Assembly: GCF_018139565.1 (NCBI RefSeq) | Contig: NZ_JAGSPK010000001.1 | Coordinates: 558,001-622,000, forward strand | Reading direction: 5' to 3' | From: Cognatundibacterium rivi | Lineage (GTDB): Bacteria > Pseudomonadota > Gammaproteobacteria > Burkholderiales > Burkholderiaceae_D | DNA length: 64,000 bases | Shown here: positions 19,306-28,812 of the stretch, piece after piece | Layout of the letters: each line of letters begins with the position of its first letter | How positions within the stretch are numbered: the stretch's first letter is position 1 | Program-made: the position numbers and the translations under genes | Notes under the pieces: model-generated | The model's database searches: none | The model's input: only the letters and a program-made list of their open reading frames with translations | What the model was told of the DNA's origin: nothing

Positions 19306-19337
19306 AGGGGGTGGCGCAAAGCCATCCCCTTTTTTTT
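19306..19337 (+). terminator. Terminator between cytochrome c4 and resB
   Basis: GGGGGTGGC (19307-19315) pairs with GCCATCCCC (19321-19329) with one G-U pair and a 5-base loop. Eight T follow. Confidence 0.82.
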
Positions 19338-19357
19338 CAGGTTTTTCTCGGAGCAGT

Positions 19358-21514
19358 ATGGAAAACAAAACAGAAACCGGCATCGTGGATGATCCGGTGG
19401 CCGACACTGGCGGTATACAGATTGCCAGCAGCAAGTTGTGGCTTGCCGATGCGATAGAGTTAATATCGTCTATGCGCTTTGCGATCAGTTTGCTGACGCT
19501 GATTTCGATTGCGTCGGTGATCGGCACCGTGCTCAAGCAAAATGAGCCTATGCCGAATTACGTGAATCAGTTCGGGCCGTTCTGGTTTGAGGTCTTTGGT
19601 AAATTCAGTTTGTATTCTGTGTATTCTGCCTGGTGGTTTTTGTTGATCATGGCGTTTCTGGTCTTGTCGACCAGCCTGTGCCTGATCCGTAACGCCCCTA
19701 AAATGCTGAAAGACATGCGTAGCTGGCGCGACAATGTGCGCGAGCAATCATTGCGTAATTTCCGTCATAAAGCAGAATGGGCGTCAACGCGTCAGCGTTC
19801 GCAACTGCTGGCGGATATGACGCAACATCTTGCGCGTATCGGTTATAAGTTCAAAGTCGTGGAAAAAGAAGGTGCGACCCTGATCGCCGCCAAGCAAGGG
19901 GCGGGAAATAAATGGGGTTATATTTTTGCGCATGCGGCGATCGTCATTATCTGTATCGGCGGAATGCTTGATTCGGAGCTGCCGATCCGTTTTCAGCAAT
20001 GGTTTATGGGGAAAGTGCCGTTTGACGGTAACGGCATTATTGCCAACATCCCGCAGCAACACCGTTTATCGCTGGCTAATCCTACCTTCCGTGGCAATAC
20101 CATGATTCCTGAAGGGGCGAGCAGTAATACTGCAATTATTCCGCAGCAAACCGGTGTCCTGATTCAGGATTTGCCGTTCACGATTAAGCTGAATAAATTC
20201 ACGATCGATTTTTACAGCAGTGGTATGCCGAAGCTGTTTGCCAGTGATGTCGAGGTCACTGATCATGAAACCGGTAAAAAATTCAATTCCACGATTAAGG
20301 TAAATCAGCCTTTGATATACAAAGGCGTGGCGGTTTATCAATCGAGTTTTGAAGATGGTGGCAGTCGTCTGAAGTTAGCTGCATTCCCTATGTCCGGCGC
20401 CACGGCGACCAGCTTTGAAATCGCTGGCGAAGTGGGCGGAAATACGCCGCTCAGCGGGCAGGGCGGCAATGCTTACACCATAGAATGGTCAGGATTCCGG
20501 CCGTTCAACGTCGAAAATATGACACGCAATGGTGCCGATGTACGCGCAGTTAATACCGGCAAATCCTTTAATGAAAAATTCAGTGCCGACCTCGATAAAC
20601 ATCTTGGTTCTGCTGCAAAAAATGCGAACAACAAGGATTTGAAAAACGTCGGCCCCAGCGTGCAGTACAAATTGCGCGACAAAACCGGGCAAGCGCGGGA
20701 GTTTCATAATTACATGCAGCCATTGCTGGTGGATGGCGATTACATGTTTCTTGCCGGTACCAGAGACAGCCCGGCAGATACCTTCCGGTATTTACGCATT
20801 CCTGCCGACGATAACGACAGCGTGAATGAATGGATGCGTTTGCGTGCAGCGGTCGCCAATCCGGCTTTGCGCGAGGCTGCCGCGCAGCGTTATGCCATCA
20901 GAGCTTTGCCCGCCAAAATGGCTAATGCATCGCAAATGCAGATGCAACTGGCAGAGTCTGCAAAGAAAAGTCTGGGCATTTTTGCAGGTGATGGAAAGCA
21001 AGCAGGTTTCGTGGCTATTTCGAAATTCTTAGAACAGATTCCCACTGCAGATCAGGGTAAGGCGGCGGATGTATTCATGAAAATTCTGAATGGCAGTCTG
21101 TGGGATCTGTGGATGCTGGCGCGTGAGAAAGACGGTCTGCCAGCGCTGGAACTGAATGAGAAACATGGACGTTTCCTGCAATTGTCGATAGGTGCGATGT
21201 CGGATGCTTATTTCTATGGTGCGCCGGTGTATCTGCAACTCAGAGGCTTCGATGAAGTTAAAGCATCGGTATTGCAAGTGACCCGCTCACCAGGAAAAAA
21301 TATCGTTTATCTCGGCTGCTTATTTTTAGTTATTGGCGTGTTTGCGATGTTTTACATCCGCGAACGACGTTGTTGGATCTGGCTCAAAGACGATGGACAC
21401 GGGACGAATACACTGATGGCCCTGAGTTCACAGCGCAAAACCCTGGACTTTGAAAAAGAGTTCGACGAACTGAAGGCGCAGTTGGGTCAGATGATGGGCA
21501 ATGGCCAGACCTAA
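19358..21514 (+). CDS. resB: Cytochrome c biogenesis protein ResB/Ccs1
   Basis: This 718-residue membrane protein is half of the System II heme delivery and ligation complex (CcsBA) that attaches heme to apocytochromes c outside the membrane. Four hydrophobic helices are seen: two near residues 45-70 and 80-110, one near 190-210 and one near the C-terminus (NIVYLGCLFLVIGVFAMFYIRERR). Between them lies a large periplasmic domain. It follows cytochrome c4 and precedes ccsA by 77 bases. The start at 19358 has CTCGGAGCAGT upstream. Confidence 0.95.
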   Translation: MENKTETGIVDDPVADTGGIQIASSKLWLADAIELISSMRFAISLLTLISIASVIGTVLKQNEPMPNYVNQFGPFWFEVFGKFSLYSVYSAWWFLLIMAFLVLSTSLCLIRNAPKMLKDMRSWRDNVREQSLRNFRHKAEWASTRQRSQLLADMTQHLARIGYKFKVVEKEGATLIAAKQGAGNKWGYIFAHAAIVIICIGGMLDSELPIRFQQWFMGKVPFDGNGIIANIPQQHRLSLANPTFRGNTMIPEGASSNTAIIPQQTGVLIQDLPFTIKLNKFTIDFYSSGMPKLFASDVEVTDHETGKKFNSTIKVNQPLIYKGVAVYQSSFEDGGSRLKLAAFPMSGATATSFEIAGEVGGNTPLSGQGGNAYTIEWSGFRPFNVENMTRNGADVRAVNTGKSFNEKFSADLDKHLGSAAKNANNKDLKNVGPSVQYKLRDKTGQAREFHNYMQPLLVDGDYMFLAGTRDSPADTFRYLRIPADDNDSVNEWMRLRAAVANPALREAAAQRYAIRALPAKMANASQMQMQLAESAKKSLGIFAGDGKQAGFVAISKFLEQIPTADQGKAADVFMKILNGSLWDLWMLAREKDGLPALELNEKHGRFLQLSIGAMSDAYFYGAPVYLQLRGFDEVKASVLQVTRSPGKNIVYLGCLFLVIGVFAMFYIRERRCWIWLKDDGHGTNTLMALSSQRKTLDFEKEFDELKAQLGQMMGNGQT

Positions 21515-21591
21515 AAATGTAATCAGAACAATTTGCAACGAATAGACTACACTGACGACCGGGATATTTTCCTTTTCTGGCTCGGGGAGAA

Positions 21592-22740
21592 ATGATGGAA
21601 ATGACACAAAATTACACGCCCTACCAAGGTTTTTTTAAGCGTCTGGGTGTGCTCGACTGGCTCTATGCTGTTGCGCTGTGCATGGCTTCGCTGTTTGCGC
21701 TGAATCGTTTCGGTGCTTATATGGATGTCTATGAAAAAGGTATTTTGTTATTAGCTGCCCCGACATTTGCATGGTTGGGTTGGCATTGGAAGCCGGTGCG
21801 CCCGTTGATCGTGCTGCTGGCGCTGCTGAGTTTCTTTGCCATTCATTTGTACGCCGGTTCATTGGAAATGGCGAACCAGAAATTTTTCCTGAAATATCTG
21901 CTGTCGAGCCAGTCGGCGATTCTGTGGATGAGTACGCTGTTCTTTTTATCGACTTTATTTTACTGGGGCGGTTTAATTGCCCGTTCTGATTTCGGTGCTT
22001 CGGTCGGCTCTGTGTTGTGCTGGGCGGCAGTCGTCATGGGCTTTACCGGCATGTTGGTGCGCTGGTACGAATCGTATCTGGTTGGCGCGGACATCGGTCA
22101 TATTCCAGTCTCGAATCTGTATGAAGTCTTCATTCTGTTTTCACTGATTACGGCATTGTTTTATCTGTATTACGAACAGGAATACAAAACCCGGCAATTA
22201 GGCGCATTTGTGTTGCTGGTGATTTCTGCTGCGGTTGGCTTTTTGCTATGGTACACAGTCAGTCGCGATGCCGCAGAAATTCAACCGCTGGTGCCAGCAT
22301 TGCAAAGCTGGTGGATGAAAATTCATGTCCCTGCAAACTTTATCGGTTACGGCACATTTGCGCTGGCGGCGATGGTCGCCATGGCGTATCTGCTGAAATC
22401 GAAAGGTTATCTGGCGGATCGTCTGCCTGCACTGGATGTGCTGGATGACGTGATGTACAAAGCGATTGCGGTTGGTTTTGCCTTCTTTACGATCGCGACG
22501 ATACTCGGTGCGTTGTGGGCGGCCGAAGCCTGGGGCGGTTACTGGTCGTGGGACCCGAAAGAAACCTGGGCGCTGATCGTCTGGCTGAATTACGCTGCAT
22601 GGTTGCACATGCGTCTGATGAAGGGCTTGCGGGGCCAGGTTGCCGCCTGGTGGGCATTGATGGGCTTGCTGGTGACGACATTTGCTTTCCTCGGCGTGAA
22701 TATGTTCTTGTCCGGCCTGCATTCCTACGGCACGCTGTAA
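21592..22740 (+). CDS. ccsA: Cytochrome c biogenesis protein CcsA/ResC
   Basis: This 382-residue polytopic protein is the heme-handling partner of ResB. The heme-binding tryptophan-rich motif WGGYWSWDPKETW starts at residue 314 and is followed by LIVWLNYAAWLHMRL. Conserved histidines flank it (KIHVPANFIGYG and GLHSYGTL). CTCGGGGAGAA precedes two tandem ATG codons at 21592 and 21595; either may be used. Together with resB and cytochrome c4 it indicates System II rather than the Ccm pathway. Confidence 0.95.
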   Translation: MMEMTQNYTPYQGFFKRLGVLDWLYAVALCMASLFALNRFGAYMDVYEKGILLLAAPTFAWLGWHWKPVRPLIVLLALLSFFAIHLYAGSLEMANQKFFLKYLLSSQSAILWMSTLFFLSTLFYWGGLIARSDFGASVGSVLCWAAVVMGFTGMLVRWYESYLVGADIGHIPVSNLYEVFILFSLITALFYLYYEQEYKTRQLGAFVLLVISAAVGFLLWYTVSRDAAEIQPLVPALQSWWMKIHVPANFIGYGTFALAAMVAMAYLLKSKGYLADRLPALDVLDDVMYKAIAVGFAFFTIATILGALWAAEAWGGYWSWDPKETWALIVWLNYAAWLHMRLMKGLRGQVAAWWALMGLLVTTFAFLGVNMFLSGLHSYGTL

Positions 22741-22866
22741 TCAATCAATTTTCCTCGCTCAGCAGACTTTTGCGACTCGTGAGAAACTAAACGACAAAAC
22801 GGTGTGTCTTACAGTGTGACTTAAGTGCACATTGTTTTGTCTGGCGTTTCAACCCTGGAGTCTGTC

Positions 22867-23847
22867 ATGCTGATCAAATCCCATCCCAGTGGCAAGCATT
22901 TGCCACTTTCATCTGAAATTACCCCAAAAGAGGTGTTTGAATCGCGTCGCGATTTCATCCGCCAATTAGCCGTTGGAACGATTGCCGGCGGTAGCCTGCT
23001 AGAAATGGCCAGCCGCGAAGCCTTTGCGCAAACACCCGCGGCACAAAAACTGGCGGCGAGTCTTAATCCGGCATACGCGCTGGTAGAGAAAAAGACTGCG
23101 TATAAAGATGCCACGACCTACAATAATTTCTATGAATTCGGTACGGATAAAGCAGATCCGGCCGTCATGGCTGGCAGCTTGAAAACACGTCCGTGGACAG
23201 TGGTGATCGAAGGTGAAGTCAAGAAGCCCGTCACGCTGGATCTCGATAGTTTGCTCAGGCTGGCACCGCTGGAAGAGCGCATTTATCGTCTGCGTTGTGT
23301 CGAAGGCTGGTCGATGGTGATTCCGTGGATAGGCTATTCTTTATCGCATCTGCTCAAAAAGGTAGAGCCGACAGGCAACGCCAAATACGTGGAATTCATC
23401 ACGCTAGACGATAAGAAACAGATGCCGGGTTTGCGCAGCCCCGTGCTCGACTGGCCATATGTGGAAGGCCTGCGCATGGATGAAGCGATGCACCCGCTGG
23501 CGCTGCTGACATTCGGCATGTATGGCGAAATATTGCCGAATCAGAACGGTGCGCCGGTGCGCATGTCTGTTCCCTGGAAATATGGTTTTAAATCCGCGAA
23601 GTCGATTGTTAAAATCCGCCTGACCAAAGAGCAGCCGCGTACAGCGTGGAATCAATCGGCGCCAAATGAATACGGTTTTTATTCGAATGTGAACCCGCAG
23701 GTTGATCATCCGCGCTGGTCGCAGGCAACGGAACGACGTATCGGTGAAGATGGCTTATTTACCCGCAAGCGCAAGACCCTGATGTTTAATGGTTATCCTG
23801 AAGTTGCCTCTATGTATGCGGGCATGGATCTGAAAAAATTCTTTTGA
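22867..23847 (+). CDS. msrP: Periplasmic methionine sulfoxide reductase catalytic subunit MsrP (YedY)
   Basis: This 326-residue molybdopterin enzyme repairs oxidised methionines in periplasmic proteins. A twin-arginine signal ([12 protein letters not shown], Arg27-Arg28) directs Tat export of the folded protein. Cys144 in [11 protein letters not shown] is the molybdenum ligand. The domain continues with VPWIGYSL-type loops and ends [14 protein letters not shown] 22867 is chosen because CTGGAG lies just upstream. The frame is open to 22825 but that would break the Tat signal layout. msrQ follows after 1 base. Confidence 0.96.
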   Translation: MLIKSHPSGKHLPLSSEITPKEVFESRRDFIRQLAVGTIAGGSLLEMASREAFAQTPAAQKLAASLNPAYALVEKKTAYKDATTYNNFYEFGTDKADPAVMAGSLKTRPWTVVIEGEVKKPVTLDLDSLLRLAPLEERIYRLRCVEGWSMVIPWIGYSLSHLLKKVEPTGNAKYVEFITLDDKKQMPGLRSPVLDWPYVEGLRMDEAMHPLALLTFGMYGEILPNQNGAPVRMSVPWKYGFKSAKSIVKIRLTKEQPRTAWNQSAPNEYGFYSNVNPQVDHPRWSQATERRIGEDGLFTRKRKTLMFNGYPEVASMYAGMDLKKFF

Positions 23848-23848
23848 T

Positions 23849-24475
23849 ATGGCGATGTCTCAGCGACAGATGGCGGTGATCAAAACCATCGTCTTTATTC
23901 TTTGTTTGTTGCCCTTGGCGAGGCTTGTAGGCTTTGCCATGCTGGATCAACTGGGTGCGAATCCTCTGGAATTTATTACCCGCAATACCGGTGACTGGAC
24001 CTTATATTTTTTATGCGCCACCCTCGCAGTGACGCCCATACGTAAGATTGCTGGCTGGAGCTGGTTACTGCGCTTGCGGCGCATGCTGGGCTTGTATGCG
24101 TTTTTTTACGCCAGCCTGCATTTTCTGACTTTCCTTTGGTTCGATCACTTTTTTGATCTGGCGGAAATGTGGGCCGACGTACTGAAACGTCCGTTTATCA
24201 CCGTTGGCTTTCTCGCCTTCGTGGCATTGCTGCCGCTGGCGCTGACCAGCACGAATGGCATGATCAGACGGCTTGGTGGCAAGCGCTGGCAGCTTTTGCA
24301 TCGCCTGATTTATCTGATTGTGCCTGCCGGTGTCTTGCATTATTACTGGATGAAAGCCGGCAAGCATGATTTGTCGCAACCGCTGATGTTTGCGGTACTG
24401 GTCGGCGTGCTGTTGTTAATGCGTGTGTGGTGGCGCTGGTTCGCCAGCCGTAACGCGCTTTCGCAGGGACGCTGA
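23849..24475 (+). CDS. msrQ: Heme-binding membrane subunit MsrQ (YedZ)
   Basis: This 208-residue protein with about six membrane helices passes electrons from the quinone pool or a flavin reductase to MsrP. Signatures are NPLEFITRNTGDWTL, RRMLGLYAFFYASLHFLTFLWFD with a heme-ligand histidine, and WQLLHRLIYLIVPAGVLHYYW with further histidines. It starts immediately after msrP, so the pair forms one operon. Confidence 0.95.
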   Translation: MAMSQRQMAVIKTIVFILCLLPLARLVGFAMLDQLGANPLEFITRNTGDWTLYFLCATLAVTPIRKIAGWSWLLRLRRMLGLYAFFYASLHFLTFLWFDHFFDLAEMWADVLKRPFITVGFLAFVALLPLALTSTNGMIRRLGGKRWQLLHRLIYLIVPAGVLHYYWMKAGKHDLSQPLMFAVLVGVLLLMRVWWRWFASRNALSQGR

Positions 24476-24493
24476 AAATGCCGGACAAATGGC

Positions 24494-25228
24494 TTAAAAA
24501 CGCCAAGCCATACCGATGCCGATTTGCCGTTCTGTGGACAGCGTTTTCTTCTGATATTTGAAGCCGATATCCAGATCCAGATTCGTTGCCGGTGAATAAA
24601 TCACGCCAGCGATCAGATACGGTTGCCAGTAACCGTCATTTTTCTGATCGGCTTGCGCGATTCCTGTATCGGCAAGTAACTGCGTTTGTGGCGTGATCGC
24701 ACGCAATACTGCAAGCGACGAGCGCCATACTTGATCGCGTTGTTGAGCATCTGCCAGCGCCTGGCGGTGCTGACGTATATTCAGGCTGAGATTACTGTGT
24801 ATCACCCAAGGTCCGGCACTTTCCGTGCGCACCAAAGTCAGGGCGAGATCATAGCGATCACTGCCAAATGTCTTCGCGCCAGTCGGGAAAAAGACTTCGG
24901 TTTTCCAGGCCCAGTTGGTATTTTCTTGCGACGAAAACAGGTATTTGCTACCGACTGACAAATCGCCGAGCGCACCGGGAGAAGACCAGCGCACCGGGCT
25001 GGAAAAGAATACATCGAGCTGATCGCTGGCACCGTAGGTATAAGTCAGATTGCCGATCTGGCTATGTGCTCTTGAGGTTGACCAGTGATCACCATTCAAT
25101 TCAATTTGCTGTTTGCCAGTGGTTTGCAGATTGGCGTCTTCTGTCACCAGTGGATGGGCGGCATGTGCTGCGTTCTGCGTCATCAGTGTGCAGGCGATCA
25201 GCAGCATGGTTTTGCGTAATTTTTGCAT
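24494..25228 (-). CDS. Putative outer membrane beta-barrel protein (phenol-degradation MetA-like)
   Basis: This protein has about 244 residues, with a signal peptide (MQKLRKTMLLIACTLMTQNAAHA). The repeated alternation of polar and hydrophobic residues, many Tyr/Trp, and a C-terminal phenylalanine (GIGMAWRF) fit an outer membrane barrel. The opening HPLVTEDANLQTTGKQQIELN resembles the MetA-pathway/alpha-amylase-like barrel family found in many proteobacteria. The function is unknown. ATG 25228 suits the signal peptide; a GTG at 25243 is also in frame. It is convergent with msrPQ. Confidence 0.7.
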   Translation of the reverse strand: MQKLRKTMLLIACTLMTQNAAHAAHPLVTEDANLQTTGKQQIELNGDHWSTSRAHSQIGNLTYTYGASDQLDVFFSSPVRWSSPGALGDLSVGSKYLFSSQENTNWAWKTEVFFPTGAKTFGSDRYDLALTLVRTESAGPWVIHSNLSLNIRQHRQALADAQQRDQVWRSSLAVLRAITPQTQLLADTGIAQADQKNDGYWQPYLIAGVIYSPATNLDLDIGFKYQKKTLSTERQIGIGMAWRF

Positions 25229-25318
25229 CTCTATTTTTTCCACGGCATAATGCTCGGCACAATTTTCAGCACATCGTACCGTTGAATTATGACAAGCTAT
25301 CTACTTAAAAAGGACCAG

Positions 25319-25912
25319 ATGCAAACGCTGACGCAGCGCGTGGCGTTGCGCCTGTTAACTTGCATCGGATGGAAGGTGCATTTCCGTCCCTTGCCCGGTC
25401 CCCGGGGCATCATCATCGTTTACCCACATACGTCAAACTGGGATTTTCCGATTGGTGTTCTGGCAAAACTGGCGATGGGCATGCCATTTTATTTTATTGC
25501 GAAGTCTTCTCTGTTCGAAGGCTTCACTGGCGCGACGATAGGTCGCATGATCCGCGCTTTGGGCGGTGAACCTGTGGAGCGCGGCGTCTCGACTGGTGCG
25601 ATTTCCCGGCTGGCAGAAAAAGTGAATCAGTCTGATTGGTACTGGATGGTGATCGCACCGGAAGGCACCCGTAGTCGCAAACCTTACTGGCGCAGCGGGT
25701 TTTATCACATCACTTGCGCGGCCAGGGTTCCATTAGGCTGCGCCTATTTTGATTTTCGTCGCAAAGAAATCAGTCTGGTGGACTATCTTGAATTAAGTGG
25801 CGACGTCGATGGCGATCTGACGAAGATACGCGGCATTTACGATGGCGTGCAGGGGTGTCGTCCGCAACTTGCCAGCCCGATACAGTTTCGCCCCGATAAC
25901 GCTGATAAATAG
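25319..25912 (+). CDS. Lysophospholipid acyltransferase family protein (PlsC-like)
   Basis: This 197-residue protein has the acyltransferase motif HTSNWD with catalytic His37 and Asp42, and the second motif APEGTRSR that binds the phosphate of the acceptor. The family adds acyl chains to lysophosphatidate or related lipids. At this short length it may act on other acceptors. AAAAGGACCAG before ATG 25319 defines the start, although the frame is open to 25289. Its TAG stop overlaps the first base of repeat copy B. Confidence 0.85.
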   Translation: MQTLTQRVALRLLTCIGWKVHFRPLPGPRGIIIVYPHTSNWDFPIGVLAKLAMGMPFYFIAKSSLFEGFTGATIGRMIRALGGEPVERGVSTGAISRLAEKVNQSDWYWMVIAPEGTRSRKPYWRSGFYHITCAARVPLGCAYFDFRRKEISLVDYLELSGDVDGDLTKIRGIYDGVQGCRPQLASPIQFRPDNADK

Positions 25913-25983
25913 GGAGTATATGCCAAAAATGCCTTAATCTCTACGAATATAAAGGGGCTTAAAATATACTCCCGGGGAGTATT
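25911..25983 (-). repeat. Dispersed palindrome-ended repeat, copy B
   Basis: On the minus strand the head ATACTCCCCGGGAGTAT (25966-25982) is followed by a 46-base body and the tail ATACTCCC (25912-25919). The element exactly fills the space between the stop of the acyltransferase gene (25910-25912) and the convergent lptM stop (25982-25984). Body length matches copies A and D. Confidence 0.75.
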
Positions 25984-26098
25984 ATTTCGCCGTAGAGAGC
26001 GTCTGGGCACTCGGTTTATTCGGTAAATACAAAGGTGCTTTTTGTCCGCAGGCGGAGAGCAGGCTGAGGAGTAACAGGGAAGAAATCAGGGTACGCAT
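25982..26098 (-). CDS. lptM: LPS-assembly lipoprotein LptM (YifL-like)
   Basis: This 38-residue lipoprotein has the signal MRTLISSLLLLSLLSA and lipobox Cys17, followed by the family signature CGQKAPLYLPNKP. LptM helps the LptD-LptE complex mature at the outer membrane. It is divergent from cyaY, its usual neighbour. In related genomes lysA or dapF normally follows lptM; here a repeat element and an unrelated convergent gene are found instead. Confidence 0.88.
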   Translation of the reverse strand: MRTLISSLLLLSLLSACGQKAPLYLPNKPSAQTLSTAK

Positions 26099-26161
26099 CT
26101 TGAAATGTCTGACACCGTATAAAATGGCGTTTTAAGTGTGAATCAATGCGAGGAGTGTAGC

Positions 26162-26473
26162 ATGACTGAATCTGATTTCCTGACTCTGGCGGAATCTTGC
26201 CTGAACCAGGTGGAAGAGATGTTTGAAAAAGCGTTCGACAATGATGAGCTGGATGTCGAATGCAGTCGTACCGGGAATGTGCTGACGATAGAGTTTGTGA
26301 ACAACGGCTCAAAAATGATCGTCAATAGCCAGGCGCCGATGCAAGAGATGTGGCTGGCTGCGCGCGCTGGTGGTTATCACTATAAATACGATGGTCAGCA
26401 ATGGCGCAATACGCGCGATGGTTCGGAATTATTTTCGACCTTGTCCGCGCTGGCGCAAGAACAAGGTCGCTGA
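26162..26473 (+). CDS. cyaY: Iron-sulfur cluster assembly protein CyaY (frataxin)
   Basis: This 103-residue frataxin homologue binds iron and tunes cluster assembly by IscS/IscU. The acidic first helix (ESCLNQVEEMFEKAFDNDELDVECSR) and the strands VLTIEFVNNGSKMIVNSQAPMQEMWLAARAGGYHYKY are family signatures. ATG 26162 is set by GAGGAGTGTAGC upstream. It is convergent with the PBP1a gene and divergent from lptM. Confidence 0.95.
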   Translation: MTESDFLTLAESCLNQVEEMFEKAFDNDELDVECSRTGNVLTIEFVNNGSKMIVNSQAPMQEMWLAARAGGYHYKYDGQQWRNTRDGSELFSTLSALAQEQGR

Positions 26474-26484
26474 ATTTACCGAAT

Positions 26485-28812
26485 TTACTGAGCTTGCTCT
26501 TTCGGTTCTTCAATCACCGGCGGCGTGCTCAGATCGCTGATCCCGGTTCCGGGCGGATTCTCTGCATAATAGAAATCGCCATTCACAGAAATGATGCCAT
26601 TCGGAACCGGACGTTCTTCGATAGGAATATCTTTCAACGCTTTTTGCATAAAGCCTATCCAGATCGGTAATGCCAGACCACCGCCCGTTTCACGATTGCC
26701 GAGATTTTTCGGCTGATCAAAACCTATCCACGCAATCCCCACGATCTTAGCTTGGTAACCAGCGAACCACGCATCGAAAGAATCATTCGTCGTTCCCGTT
26801 TTACCTGCCAGATCCGGACGCTTCAGCACCATGGCTTTGGCGGCCGTGCCATAGCGCACCACGTCTTTCAACATGCTGTCGATCAGGAATGCATTGCGTT
26901 CATCGATAACGCGGTTGCTTTCGTCGCCCGCCTTATCCGGTTTTGCAGTGACCAGCACATTGCCGTTGTTGTCGGTAATTTTGCTGATCAGATAGGGGTT
27001 AATTTTGTAGCCGCCATTCGCAAACACCGCATACGCGCCTGCCATCTGCAATGGCGTTACCGCACCAGCACCGAGAGCGAGTGTCAGGTAAGGTGGATTT
27101 TTCTCAGGAAGGAAGCCAAAGCGGCTGGTGTATTCCTGTCCATATTTCGCGCCTATCCGGTTCAGGATGCGAATCGAAATCATATTTTTCGATTTCGTCA
27201 GCCCCTTACGCATGGTCATCGGACCTTCGTATTTACCGTCGTAGTTTTTCGGTTCCCACGCCTGACCACCGGTCTGACCTGCGTCAAAACTGATGGGTTC
27301 GTCATTGATGATGGTGGCCGGTGATAAACCTTTTTCCAGCGAAGCGGAGTAAATAAACGGCTTGAAACTGGAGCCCGGCTGACGCCATGCCTGTGTCACA
27401 TGGTTGAATTTATTCAGGTCAAAATCAAAACCACCAACCAGCGCTTTGATCGCGCCATCGGTCGTGCTGGCGGCCACGAACGCCGACTGCACTTCAGGCA
27501 TTTGCGTGATGACCCAGTTTTTTCCTTCTTGCATCACACGGATGACGGCACCGCGCTGTATACGTTTGTTGGCAGGCGCTTTGGCTGACAAGCCTGAAGC
27601 AGCAAAGCTGATACCAGCTTCATCCATGCGGATTTCTTCACCCGAAGCGAGGATGGCGCGTACTGATTTCGGCGTTGCATCGAGCACCATCGCCACCTGT
27701 AAGTCATCGCTGTTCGAGTGTTCGGCAAGTGCTTTTTCAATCGCGTCTTCTGCCGCTTCTTTTCCTTCCGGTATGCTGATAATTGCTTCTGGCCCGCGAT
27801 AACCATGGCGCTTTTCGTACTCCATCACGCCGCGGCGCAAAGATAAATAAGCCGCATCCTGATCTGGCTTCGTGATCGTTGTGTAGACGTTCAGTCCGCG
27901 TGTATAGGTATCTTCTTTAAACTGCTCATACACCAGTTGGCGCGCCATTTCAGCGACATATTCCGCATGTACACCGAATTCGCTGCTGTCGGTTTTTGTG
28001 ACCAGTTCTTCGGCCTTGGCTTGTTCATACTGATCATTGGTGATGTAGCCGAGTTGCCGCATCCGCTGCAGAATATATTGCTGACGTGCAGTTGCCCGTT
28101 TCGGATTAACGACTGGATTGTACGCAGAAGGCGCCTTAGGTAAGCCAGCCAGCATCGCTGCTTCAGCGATCGTGAGGTCTTTCAGGTTTTTGCCAAAATA
28201 AATTTGTGCTGCGGATGAAAAGCCGTAAGCGCGTTGTCCCAGGTAAATCTGGTTCATATAAATTTCAAGAATCTGATCTTTAGTCAGATTTTGTTCTATC
28301 TTCCACGCGAGCAGGATTTCGTAAATTTTTCGTTTAAAGGTTTGCTCGCTCGATAAAAAGAAATTACGCGCGACCTGTTGAGTGATGGTTGAGGCACCTT
28401 GTTTGGCGCCGCCAGTCAGATTGTGCAGGGCTGCACGTGTGATACCCAGATAATCAACGCCGCCATGTTCATAGAAGCGATCATCCTCGATTGCAAGAAC
28501 CGCTTTTTTCATGATGTCAGGGATTTGATCGAAACGGACGACATTGCGTCGTTCCTCGCCAAATTCGCCAATCAGAACATTGTCCGCAGAAAAAATGCGC
28601 AGAGGCATTTTCGGTTTATAACTGGTGATCGAATCGAGTTCAGGCAAATTCGGATAGGCCATGGTTAAGGCAAAACCAATGACAAGCGCTAAGGCAACAC
28701 CTAAACCCAACAGTGTGCCTACGGTAACAATGACGATACGACTGGCAAGGCTGCGTTTTGCGCCTGCCTTATGGGTGTTCTTTGGAGAGAGTTCTTTTTC
28801 GTTATCCGTCAT
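26485..28812 (-). CDS. mrcA: Class A penicillin-binding protein 1A
   Basis: This 775-residue bifunctional peptidoglycan synthase has one N-terminal membrane anchor (about residues 25-50). The glycosyltransferase domain shows EDDRFYEHGGVD with catalytic Glu and STITQQVARNFFLS. The transpeptidase domain shows QPGSSFKPFIYSAS (SxxK serine), TKSKNMIS (SxN) and AGKTGTTNDSFDAWF (KTG). A proline- and glutamate-rich tail follows. ATG 28812 is chosen over an in-frame TTG at 28830. The location beside cyaY and divergent from pilM is conserved in betaproteobacteria. A paralogue lies at 61717-63951. Confidence 0.95.
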   Translation of the reverse strand: MTDNEKELSPKNTHKAGAKRSLASRIVIVTVGTLLGLGVALALVIGFALTMAYPNLPELDSITSYKPKMPLRIFSADNVLIGEFGEERRNVVRFDQIPDIMKKAVLAIEDDRFYEHGGVDYLGITRAALHNLTGGAKQGASTITQQVARNFFLSSEQTFKRKIYEILLAWKIEQNLTKDQILEIYMNQIYLGQRAYGFSSAAQIYFGKNLKDLTIAEAAMLAGLPKAPSAYNPVVNPKRATARQQYILQRMRQLGYITNDQYEQAKAEELVTKTDSSEFGVHAEYVAEMARQLVYEQFKEDTYTRGLNVYTTITKPDQDAAYLSLRRGVMEYEKRHGYRGPEAIISIPEGKEAAEDAIEKALAEHSNSDDLQVAMVLDATPKSVRAILASGEEIRMDEAGISFAASGLSAKAPANKRIQRGAVIRVMQEGKNWVITQMPEVQSAFVAASTTDGAIKALVGGFDFDLNKFNHVTQAWRQPGSSFKPFIYSASLEKGLSPATIINDEPISFDAGQTGGQAWEPKNYDGKYEGPMTMRKGLTKSKNMISIRILNRIGAKYGQEYTSRFGFLPEKNPPYLTLALGAGAVTPLQMAGAYAVFANGGYKINPYLISKITDNNGNVLVTAKPDKAGDESNRVIDERNAFLIDSMLKDVVRYGTAAKAMVLKRPDLAGKTGTTNDSFDAWFAGYQAKIVGIAWIGFDQPKNLGNRETGGGLALPIWIGFMQKALKDIPIEERPVPNGIISVNGDFYYAENPPGTGISDLSTPPVIEEPKEQAQ

